Below are positions 9,592 through 16,194 of a stretch of 64,000 bases of DNA, piece by piece. Below the pieces are notes generated by a model, which saw only the letters and a list, made by a program, of their open reading frames with translations, did no database searches and was not told the DNA's origin. Origin of the DNA: Sphingobacteriales bacterium (GTDB lineage Bacteria > Bacteroidota > Bacteroidia > Chitinophagales > CAIOSU01); NCBI GenBank assembly GCA_027483645.1, contig JAIXUD010000004.1, forward strand, positions 91,686 through 155,685. Reading direction: 5' to 3'. The position numbers and the translations under genes were made by a program. Numbering within the stretch: the stretch's first letter is position 1; the number at the start of each line of letters is the position of its first letter.

Positions 9592-10246
9592 TACGGAGCA
9601 GGGGTTGAACAAGCTCATTGAGCATACCTTGCTAAAACAAGATGCTACTACCGACGATGTGAAAACACTATGTGATGAGGCCATTGCTCACAAATTCTTC
9701 GCGGTTTGTGTACCACCATATTATGTAGAGCAGGCGAGCAAGTTGTTGGACAAGACATCGGTGAAGATAGTTACCGTAGTGGGTTTCCCACTGGGGTACA
9801 GCCTTACTTCAATTAAGGTAGAAGAAGCTAAAAAGGCCATCGAGAAAGGCGCTGATGAAATTGATATGGTGATCAACTTGGCAGCCTTCCGCAACAAGGA
9901 GTACAACTACATCAAAAACGAGATTGACAGCGTTGCTACCATTGCCCGCATGAACAATAAGTTGATGAAGGTAATCATCGAATCGGGCTCATTGACCGAT
10001 GAGGAGATTGTAAAGGCTTGTGAATTAGCTGTAGATGGCGGTGCGGATTTTGTTAAAACATCCACTGGCTTTAACGGAACTGGCGCCCAGGTAGAACATG
10101 TGAAATTGATGCGCGCCAACTTGCCGGAGAAAATCAAGATTAAAGCATCTGGCGGCATTAAAGAGCGCGCCTTTGCTTTGGATTTGGCCAAAGCTGGCGC
10201 CGACCGCATTGGTGCATCGGCTAGTGTAAACCTAATGGAAGCATGA
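9575..10246 (+). CDS. deoC: Deoxyribose-phosphate aldolase
   Basis: Cleaves 2-deoxyribose-5-phosphate to glyceraldehyde-3-phosphate and acetaldehyde in deoxynucleoside catabolism. The 223-residue TIM-barrel protein shows VVGFPLGYS (near residue 68), a GADEIDMVIN block (near 90), and the Schiff-base lysine in VKTSTGFNGTGA (near 159). A second conserved lysine is in KIKASGGIK (near 188). Its ATG lies inside the secA reading frame, with a 17-bp overlap. Its TGA overlaps the next ATG, which implies translational coupling along this run. Confidence 0.95.
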   Translation: MAKSSSTEQGLNKLIEHTLLKQDATTDDVKTLCDEAIAHKFFAVCVPPYYVEQASKLLDKTSVKIVTVVGFPLGYSLTSIKVEEAKKAIEKGADEIDMVINLAAFRNKEYNYIKNEIDSVATIARMNNKLMKVIIESGSLTDEEIVKACELAVDGGADFVKTSTGFNGTGAQVEHVKLMRANLPEKIKIKASGGIKERAFALDLAKAGADRIGASASVNLMEA

Positions 10247-10638
10247 AACGTATTGTTATCATAGCAATATTGATGATGCCTTTGCTGGTAGCATTTGGGC
10301 AGCAGCAGGGCACTATCGAGATTGTGTTGAGCAATCCTGAAATCACCTCTTTAATAGATGCCTACAAGGCCGAAGGCGAGAAAGACCAAACCATTAAAGG
10401 CTACCGAGTACAAATCTTATCTGCAGACAACCGCAACGATATAAATAGGGTTAAAAGCCAATTTTATACTTTGTTTCCTGATGTAAAATCGTTTGTTATA
10501 TACCAGCAGCCAAACTTTAAGCTGCGTGTTGGCAATTTCCGCACCAGGTTGGAGGCGCATAAAGTATGGCAAGAGGTTGTAAAGAGTTTCCCAGGTGCTT
10601 TTATTACGCCCGACGAATTGAAGCTAAGCGAGTTCTAA
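10243..10638 (+). CDS. Exported SPOR domain protein
   Basis: A 131-residue protein with an N-terminal signal peptide (MKRIVIIAILMMPLLVAFG). A C-terminal SPOR-like domain runs from about residue 50 to 125 (GYRVQILSADNRND, KLRVGNFRTRLEAHK). SPOR domains bind denuded peptidoglycan glycan strands, often at the division septum. The start overlaps the deoC stop (ATGA), so it is the third gene of the secA transcript. It probably acts in the periplasm. No other domain is visible. Confidence 0.8.
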   Translation: MKRIVIIAILMMPLLVAFGQQQGTIEIVLSNPEITSLIDAYKAEGEKDQTIKGYRVQILSADNRNDINRVKSQFYTLFPDVKSFVIYQQPNFKLRVGNFRTRLEAHKVWQEVVKSFPGAFITPDELKLSEF

Positions 10639-10648
10639 ACACTCTAAT

Positions 10649-11842
10649 ATGACCGAACAGCTACACCGGATAAAAGCATTAGCCGCACAGGTCTATCCGG
10701 AGGTAGTAGCTATTCGTCGCGATTTACACGCTCACCCGGAGTTATCATTTGATGAAAACCGCACTTCCGCTAAGATTTGTGAGTATTTGGATAAATGGGG
10801 CATTCCTTATCAAGCAGGCGTTGCCAAAACTGGTGTAGTTGCTTTGATAAAAGGCCGTAACCCCGAAAAGAAGACGGTAGCCCTGCGTGGCGACATGGAC
10901 GCGCTGCCAATACAGGAAACCAACGAAATAGACTACAAATCAACCAATGCTGGAGTAATGCACGCTTGCGGACACGATGTGCATACGGCATCCGTGTTGG
11001 GCAGTGCATATATTCTTAACCAACTAAAAGATTCGTTTGAAGGCACTGTAAAGCTCATTTTTCAGCCAGGAGAAGAAAAACTGCCAGGCGGAGCTTCTAT
11101 TATGATAGCCGAGGGTGTATTGCAAAATCCTAAGCCTGCCGCTATATATGGTCAGCATGTATTCCCTGAGTTGCCAGCTGGCACGGTTGGTTTCCGCCCA
11201 GGGATGTACATGGCTTCTGCTGATGAGATATATGTAACTGTAAAGGGCAAGGGAGGCCACGCTGCCCTACCCCATCGTAATATCGACCCGGTGCTGATTG
11301 CGTCGCACCTGATTGTTGCTTTACAGCAATTGGTAAGCCGTAATGCCGATCCGCGCATACCCACCGTGCTATCCTTCGGCAAAGTAATCGCCAATGGGGC
11401 CACCAATGTAATACCCGATGAGGTAAAGTTGGAAGGCACCTTCCGTACGCTAGATGAAGATTGGCGCAACCGCGCCCACCAACTGATGGTTGACCTTGCC
11501 GAAAACCTAGCCAAAAGCATGGGCGGCAGCGTTCATTTTGACATCCACAAAGGCTATCCCTTCCTCGCCAACGACCCATCACTCACGCACCGCGCCATTG
11601 CCGATGCCATTACCTACCTAGGCGAGGAAAACGTAGTTGAACTCGACGTACGCATGACTGCGGAAGACTTCGCTTGGTACACGCACCACTTGCCTGCTTG
11701 CTTTTACCGCCTCGGCACCGCTAGCGCTGATGGGCGCTTTACCAGCTCCGTGCATACTTCCACTTTTAATGTGGACGAGAAGGCATTGGAAACGGGAATG
11801 GGTTTGATGGCTTGGCTGGGGTTGCGGGAGTTGGGGTATTGA
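10649..11842 (+). CDS. M20 family metallo-amidohydrolase
   Basis: A 397-residue zinc-dependent amidase/carboxypeptidase of the M20D (IAA-amino acid hydrolase, hippurate hydrolase, N-acyl-amino acid deacylase) group. Metal ligands are visible in RGDMDALPI (near residue 79), HACGHDVHTA (near 108) and FQPGEEK (near 138). The dimerisation domain contains GKGGHAALPH (near 205). RMTAEDFAWY near residue 336 supplies the last part of the active site. No signal peptide is seen. It follows the SPOR gene by 10 bases and ends the secA run. The natural substrate cannot be inferred. Confidence 0.88.
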   Translation: MTEQLHRIKALAAQVYPEVVAIRRDLHAHPELSFDENRTSAKICEYLDKWGIPYQAGVAKTGVVALIKGRNPEKKTVALRGDMDALPIQETNEIDYKSTNAGVMHACGHDVHTASVLGSAYILNQLKDSFEGTVKLIFQPGEEKLPGGASIMIAEGVLQNPKPAAIYGQHVFPELPAGTVGFRPGMYMASADEIYVTVKGKGGHAALPHRNIDPVLIASHLIVALQQLVSRNADPRIPTVLSFGKVIANGATNVIPDEVKLEGTFRTLDEDWRNRAHQLMVDLAENLAKSMGGSVHFDIHKGYPFLANDPSLTHRAIADAITYLGEENVVELDVRMTAEDFAWYTHHLPACFYRLGTASADGRFTSSVHTSTFNVDEKALETGMGLMAWLGLRELGY

Positions 11843-11866
11843 TTTAATGTTTGCTTTTCCCCATCC

Positions 11867-11901
11867 TGTCATCCCGAGTTTTTCACGAGGGACCTTCGGG
11901 C
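11867..11901 (+). repeat. Left arm of perfect 35-bp inverted repeat around the GIY-YIG gene
   Basis: Starts TGTCATCCCGAG and ends ACCTTCGGGC. It is the exact reverse complement of 12317..12351. Confidence 0.9.
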
Positions 11902-11915
11902 CGATAAGTACGAAA

Positions 11916-11952
11916 TTGAATTACCGATAACCTCTTTTCTTTTCCACATTTG
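11916..11952 (+). promoter_or_regulatory. Possible promoter for the GIY-YIG gene
   Basis: TTG at 11916 and CACATTTG at 11945..11952 resemble the -33/-7 pair, with one mismatch in the -7. It lies inside the inverted-repeat unit. Confidence 0.3.
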
Positions 11953-11975
11953 TATATTAGTGGAAACATCTTTAA

Positions 11976-12275
11976 ATGCAACACAATTATTACATCTACA
12001 TCGTTACCAATGAGAGCAAAACCACGTTATATACAGGCGTAACAAGCAACTTACTGAAAAGAATTTTAGAACACAGGGAAAATAAAGGGGAAGATAAAAC
12101 CTTTGCAGGCAAATACTACTGCCACAACTTGATATACTATGAGCACTTTACGGATATATCCCATGCAATAGTAAGAGAGAAGCAGATTAAAGGTTGGAGT
12201 AGAGCTAAGAAAATTGTGTTGATTGAAAAGATGAACCCGGAATGGGAGTTTTATGACCCATATAATTTTTTGTAG
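11976..12275 (+). CDS. GIY-YIG nuclease family protein
   Basis: A 99-residue single-domain GIY-YIG endonuclease of the small URI/YhbQ-like type. The diagnostic YYIYIVTNES...LYTGVT pair lies at residues 5-24, followed by the arginine in LLKRILEHR. A glutamate in REKQIKGW near residue 70 may be the metal ligand. Its cellular role is unknown; family members cut DNA. Lysine-rich and AT-rich compared with its neighbours. It sits with its promoter inside a perfect 35-bp inverted repeat, which suggests that gene and repeat form one unit that may have moved together. Confidence 0.88.
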   Translation: MQHNYYIYIVTNESKTTLYTGVTSNLLKRILEHRENKGEDKTFAGKYYCHNLIYYEHFTDISHAIVREKQIKGWSRAKKIVLIEKMNPEWEFYDPYNFL

Positions 12276-12316
12276 TTGAAATAATGTTCACCTTGATTCC
12301 AGTGCGTTACCCAATT

Positions 12317-12351
12317 GCCCGAAGGTCCCTCGTGAAAAACTCGGGATGACA
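12317..12351 (-). repeat. Right arm of perfect 35-bp inverted repeat around the GIY-YIG gene
   Basis: Exact reverse complement of 11867..11901. It lies 41 bases after the GIY-YIG stop codon. Confidence 0.9.
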
Positions 12352-12405
12352 TTACGGGTTAGGCAAACGAGTTATATCATACAGCAGATGTTGCTACCTT
12401 TTACG

Positions 12406-12413
12406 TAATTTTG
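12406..12413 (+). promoter_or_regulatory. Possible -7 element (TAATTTTG) next to a start codon
   Basis: It matches TAnnTTTG only four bases before the ATG at 12418, with no clear -33 TTG. If used, the transcript would be leaderless or nearly so. Confidence 0.25.
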
Positions 12414-12417
12414 TCGT

Positions 12418-12732
12418 ATGCCCACCCATTCCCGCTCCAACAAAACCCCAAAAGAAATCCTGCTAGAAATAGCCAAGGAGCTAAATAGCAGTGATACGCA
12501 CGAACAGGTGGAAACCCTATTGAACGAGGCGAAGATGCTGATATGGATGGAGTTTGACGATGTGGACAATAACATCCTAAAGAAGGAAATTGATACGCAC
12601 CTTGCTTCCATTAGTAAGTACACTTGGCAGAAGTCGCAGCACAAGAAAGATACGTTGCTGAAGAACGTAGTGGATGATGCGCAGGACTCTATCCAATACT
12701 ATTATAAGATTGTCTCGCCGAACGAGAAGTGA
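12418..12732 (+). CDS. Small helical protein of unknown function
   Basis: A charged 104-residue protein without signal peptide or membrane segment, predicted by composition to be mostly helical (for example KEILLEIAKELNSS near residue 12 and THEQVETLLNEAKML near 27). I do not recognise its family. The stop codon is 14 bases before the ATG of the UPF0158-like gene, so the two probably form one operon. The pairing of a small helical protein with UPF0158 is the only clue to function. Confidence 0.7.
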   Translation: MPTHSRSNKTPKEILLEIAKELNSSDTHEQVETLLNEAKMLIWMEFDDVDNNILKKEIDTHLASISKYTWQKSQHKKDTLLKNVVDDAQDSIQYYYKIVSPNEK

Positions 12733-12746
12733 TAACAGCAACTACT

Positions 12747-13187
12747 ATGAGTACTTTAACCAATAATCAATTAGCAGAAATAGCGGAGGACTTACAAGGC
12801 GGCATGCGTGTGTTTTGGAATCCTGAAAATGGTGAGTTATTAACCGTTCCCGATGAATCTCAGTTTGGCATTGTTGACGAAGACTTGTGGGCGGAGCAAT
12901 TAGAAAAGCTCGAGAACAACCCGTTGGATTACAAGCAGTTTGAAGGCATGTCTTCAAAAGAGGCCTTTAACCTAATGGAAGATTTTATCGAAACCTTAGC
13001 CAACAAACATCCCCTTAAACGTCAATTGAAAGAGGCACTAGGTAAACCACAGCCCTTCGCAAAATACAAATGGATAATAGAGGGGGCCGGCAGAGAAAAA
13101 CAGGAGTGGTTTACCTTTAGAAAACAACAGTGGTTGGAATATGTAGAGAAAACCTATCACGATATAATTGCAGCAAAAGAAAATTAA
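12747..13187 (+). CDS. UPF0158 family protein
   Basis: A 146-residue cytosolic protein of uncharacterised family UPF0158. The recognisable features are LAEIAEDLQGGMRVFWN at the N-terminus, a FEGMSSKEAFNLMEDFIE block near residue 65, and the aromatic C-terminal half with PFAKYKWIIE and QQWLEYVEKTYH. I chose the ATG at 12747; an in-frame GTG at 12729 overlaps the previous stop codon and is less likely. It is the second gene of a pair with the unknown at 12418. The function is unknown. Confidence 0.72.
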   Translation: MSTLTNNQLAEIAEDLQGGMRVFWNPENGELLTVPDESQFGIVDEDLWAEQLEKLENNPLDYKQFEGMSSKEAFNLMEDFIETLANKHPLKRQLKEALGKPQPFAKYKWIIEGAGREKQEWFTFRKQQWLEYVEKTYHDIIAAKEN

Positions 13188-13840
13188 TTAGCCTTCTCCA
13201 GCACAACCACCGTAAACTCACGCTCCACCCACTCCCCTGCTTGGCTCTCCACTTGTTCGGTGTGGTTAAACACATCAGCTACTTGGAATTGGGTAGACTC
13301 CACCAATTCCTCTACTTTATCGGTATCGTAGAGGTTGAAGCCATATTGGGTAAATGGTAAGTGCTTCATAAAACTGCGCTGCGCAAAACAGATGGCGAAT
13401 TGCCCACCGGGCTGCAGCACCCGATACACCTCATTCAAGAGCAACACAGGTTCTTTCCAAAAGTAGATGGTGTTTATGGTCATCACTTTCTTGAAACTAC
13501 CATCAGCAAAAGGCATTTTAGTAGCATCGGCTATTACAAACTTGGCATTGCTATAACCTGCATTGGCTTTGCTGGCTTCGTGGCTCATCAACTCCGAAAG
13601 CTCTAATCCAGTGTATTGCAAGATTGGTAGGCCTTCCAACAATTCAGCTATATGTCCGCCAATGCCATGTCCAATCTCTAGCAAGGTGTCATTATCCTCC
13701 AAATCCAATGCATTGATGGCCGCACCAATCATCCCGATGTTGGAAGTCAGCATTTTATTGCCGACCGAAATACCCATTTCGCCGCTAGGGCAGGCAAGTT
13801 GTGCGGCCACATTTTTGATGTCTTGTTCGGAGAGTGCCAT
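13184..13840 (-). CDS. Class I SAM-dependent methyltransferase
   Basis: A 218-residue methyltransferase of the UbiE/Methyltransf_11 type. The SAM-binding motif I is LLEIGHGIGGHIAELL near residue 53. An acidic motif II lies at KFVIADATKMPF near 101. The post-I segment YTGLELSELM is present. The C-terminal half is FNLYDTDKVEEL and beyond. The substrate is unknown. I chose the ATG at 13840 (MALSEQDI), because the longer in-frame extension to 13912 has no conserved sequence. Its end overlaps the end of the convergent UPF0158-like gene by four bases. Confidence 0.85.
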   Translation of the reverse strand: MALSEQDIKNVAAQLACPSGEMGISVGNKMLTSNIGMIGAAINALDLEDNDTLLEIGHGIGGHIAELLEGLPILQYTGLELSELMSHEASKANAGYSNAKFVIADATKMPFADGSFKKVMTINTIYFWKEPVLLLNEVYRVLQPGGQFAICFAQRSFMKHLPFTQYGFNLYDTDKVEELVESTQFQVADVFNHTEQVESQAGEWVEREFTVVVLEKAN

Positions 13841-13920
13841 GCCGTTGAGTTTATGCAAGATTAAAATTACCGTTTTCCAGTTAGTTTGATATCGCTTAAT
13901 TTTACAAAACAATAAGCAAC

Positions 13921-14205
13921 ATGACCTTACAAGTACAACACGAACAACCCGACCACAAAGGGGCTTTCTATATTGAGCAAGATGGCAAGCGCGTGGCAGA
14001 AATGACCTACGTGATGGCTGGCGATACCAATATGATTATTGACCATACGGAAGTCTCCGACGCTTTGCGCGGTCAAGGCGCCGGTGCGCAGATGGTTGCT
14101 GCAGCAGTAGTATATGCTAGGGAGAAGGGCATCAAGATTCGACCATTATGCCCGTTTGCTAAATCGGTTTTTGATAAAACGCCAGAGTATATTGATGTGC
14201 TGTGA
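13921..14205 (+). CDS. GNAT-like N-acetyltransferase (YjdJ type)
   Basis: A 94-residue minimal acetyltransferase of the short GCN5-related (YjdJ/N-acetyltransferase DUF4442-like) class. The acyl-CoA pocket motif is ALRGQGAGAQMV near residue 51. The C-terminal segment is IRPLCPFAKSVFDKTPEY. Known members are small, single-domain and of unknown substrate. It stands divergent from the methyltransferase and ends at a bidirectional hairpin at 14216..14238. Confidence 0.85.
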   Translation: MTLQVQHEQPDHKGAFYIEQDGKRVAEMTYVMAGDTNMIIDHTEVSDALRGQGAGAQMVAAAVVYAREKGIKIRPLCPFAKSVFDKTPEYIDVL

Positions 14206-14215
14206 CCACCCCTTA

Positions 14216-14238
14216 CCCCTCCTTAAAAAAAGGAGGGG
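14216..14238. terminator. Bidirectional hairpin terminator between convergent genes
   Basis: Arms CCCCTCCTT and AAGGAGGGG flank a run of A. It lies between the ends of the acetyltransferase (plus) and the CMD-like gene (minus). Confidence 0.7.
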
Positions 14239-14243
14239 AGCTA

Positions 14244-14789
14244 TTACTTTCTAAACTCTCCCAAATAATCATCCAACTCCACCTGCAACACATTGTTGAA
14301 TAGGTTGGTGGCTATCATAATACCCGCAAAGGCAATTAGGTTTACCACGAAAACCTCGCCGTACTTTTCTTTAAAAGGCAACACCAATGCTGGTGGTACT
14401 TTGCTGAAGTTGTCGGCAATAGCGCGCCCGAGGTTTACCAGTGTTTGCTCTTCATCGTTTAGCACCAAGCTATCCGGGTTTTCGCCCCATTGAATCAATA
14501 TCTTCCGGAAGAAAGTGGAGCAAATCAGGCAATCCGTCTCAGTGCTGATGGCATGTGCAAAAAGGATGGCTGGCCGCTCGCCTATTACCGCAGCTATTTC
14601 GTTTTTTAGCGGATACCATTCCATATAGCTACGCAAAGCAGGGGTGCTGTGGCCTAAGGTGCGCTTCATATTGGTCATACGGCCATAGTCGGCTAATTGC
14701 TGGTCCCAAATAGTTTGGGCGCCTTCTGGTGCTGCTTCATAAGTGCTTTGCGAAACGAGCGGTTTCACTTGGTTATCAATGCTTCCCAT
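14244..14789 (-). CDS. Carboxymuconolactone decarboxylase-like (AhpD-fold) protein
   Basis: A 181-residue helical protein with the AhpD/CMD-like segment AISTETDCLICSTFFR near residue 80. It contains a C-x-x-C pair, as in alkylhydroperoxidase-like members. The flanking helices (SYMEWYPLKNEI, NLIAFAGIMIATNLFNNV) fit the fold. A thiol peroxidase or hydroperoxide-reducing role is possible but not shown; the proton-relay histidine cannot be placed with confidence. Its first 25 bases overlap the end of the flippase gene, so it is the downstream gene of that transcript. Confidence 0.65.
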   Translation of the reverse strand: MGSIDNQVKPLVSQSTYEAAPEGAQTIWDQQLADYGRMTNMKRTLGHSTPALRSYMEWYPLKNEIAAVIGERPAILFAHAISTETDCLICSTFFRKILIQWGENPDSLVLNDEEQTLVNLGRAIADNFSKVPPALVLPFKEKYGEVFVVNLIAFAGIMIATNLFNNVLQVELDDYLGEFRK

Positions 14790-16054
14790 ACAGTTGTTTT
14801 AGTGCCGCCCTGCTTGGCAATGCGCAGCACATAAATGAGCAAAATGAAGTTGAATATTACACTTACACCACTAAAGCCAATGACAGCCCACAATGCATCG
14901 CCCCACATTGCCCCTAGGGCAACGGCCAATATACGAGCTATCAGGAACGCAGCTTGGTAAATTAGCTCCACGCCCAGTTTGCCCTTGATATCCATCATGG
15001 TACTTACGGGCATAACGGCCAATAACAGCCACATCCAAGGGCTAAGGTAGCTGGTGAACACACCTGCCTCCAACCATTCAGGCCCAAACACCCAAGCAAA
15101 CAAGTTCGGGCCGATAAGGGCTAAAATCAATATCGGCAAAAAGCCCAACAGTAAAAGGTTACGTGCGGTTTTTACAACAAATGGAAGCAGCTCATGAGGG
15201 GCATCATGTTGCTTTTGAGCGGCATGCTGGTAGAATATTTGCCCATACGATTGCGACACCAGTAACACCGGCGTACCAAGCACCCGGTTGCTCATACTAA
15301 ACTGCCCCACTACCCCACTGCCAAAGAAATATTGAAGCAAATAAACTGGTACGTGCTTGGAGATATTGTTGAGCAACGACGACCAAGTGGAAAGGCGGGG
15401 AAAGTGAGCATATTCCTTTGCGGTGGACAAACTAATGCCTCGGCTTTGCCAAAGATTGAAAAGATTATCATGGTTAAGATACCCCCATTGCAATACTACT
15501 AAAGTAAGCGCCTGCCCTGCCACGAAGCCATAAACCAAGCCCATACTACCCCACCCTAAATAGCCTAAATAAACACTTATACCACCCATACCTACCGCTT
15601 GCCCTAGTTTTGATATGGCAATGGCCCGATACTGTTTTTGGCGATTGAGATAAACGGTAAGGGGTTGCGTAACGGACGACAGCCAAACCGCCAAGGGCAG
15701 CAACCATAGCGGTGTTGCTAACTGTGGTGCGTTCACCCAACCGGCTATGTGGCTACCGGCAACTGCCACAATCACCAAGCTCGCCAAGGAGATACCGAAG
15801 CCTATTTGTAAACTAAGCAGCAACAACGACCGCGCCTGCGATTGCTCTTTCGGCAACATAATGGCCACATCGTAACGTCCATTGGCAAATACGGAGATTA
15901 TCATTTGGGTGGCAGAAAACAAGGCCAATATCCCAAAGTCCACATCGGTATAGAAAAAACGAGCCAGCAGTACTGTTACACCAAAGGTGAGCACCTGCGC
16001 CAGGCCCGAGCCTGTCATCAATACCAAGGTGTTTTTCAAAAAGCCTGATGCCAT
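14765..16054 (-). CDS. Polysaccharide flippase (Wzx/MATE-like, MOP superfamily)
   Basis: An approximately 429-residue integral membrane protein with about 12-14 hydrophobic segments. The family hallmark at the N-terminus is FLKNTLVLMTGSGLAQVLTF, and a conserved middle region is YAHFPRLSTWSSLLNN. MOP-superfamily members of this type move lipid-linked oligosaccharides across the inner membrane. No glycan synthesis cluster is adjacent, so the cargo is unknown; two glycosyltransferases lie at 43-45 kb. I chose the ATG at 16054 over the in-frame TTG at 16063. It is divergent from the T9SS protein. Confidence 0.83.
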   Translation of the reverse strand: MASGFLKNTLVLMTGSGLAQVLTFGVTVLLARFFYTDVDFGILALFSATQMIISVFANGRYDVAIMLPKEQSQARSLLLLSLQIGFGISLASLVIVAVAGSHIAGWVNAPQLATPLWLLPLAVWLSSVTQPLTVYLNRQKQYRAIAISKLGQAVGMGGISVYLGYLGWGSMGLVYGFVAGQALTLVVLQWGYLNHDNLFNLWQSRGISLSTAKEYAHFPRLSTWSSLLNNISKHVPVYLLQYFFGSGVVGQFSMSNRVLGTPVLLVSQSYGQIFYQHAAQKQHDAPHELLPFVVKTARNLLLLGFLPILILALIGPNLFAWVFGPEWLEAGVFTSYLSPWMWLLLAVMPVSTMMDIKGKLGVELIYQAAFLIARILAVALGAMWGDALWAVIGFSGVSVIFNFILLIYVLRIAKQGGTKTTVWEALITK

Positions 16055-16076
16055 GGAAAGCAAAGATAATGATTTG

Positions 16077-16090
16077 GACCATGGACGATG
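16077..16090. repeat. Short heptamer repeat, family C (two units)
   Basis: Two 7-bp units (GGACCAT, GGACGAT) between divergent genes; the shortest array of its family in the window. Confidence 0.45.
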
Positions 16091-16194
16091 CTTGCGTCCA
16101 TTACTCCCTAAAAAAACGTACTTTTACGACTTTAGCAGCACATTCACTTGACCCTAATCGAATTGGCGCTAGCCGTTCGGCACCATATCTGGCT

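Noticed and set aside
13841..13912. Longer start for the methyltransferase
   Set aside because: The 24 added residues are hydrophobic and basic without any methyltransferase similarity; the ATG at 13840 suits better.
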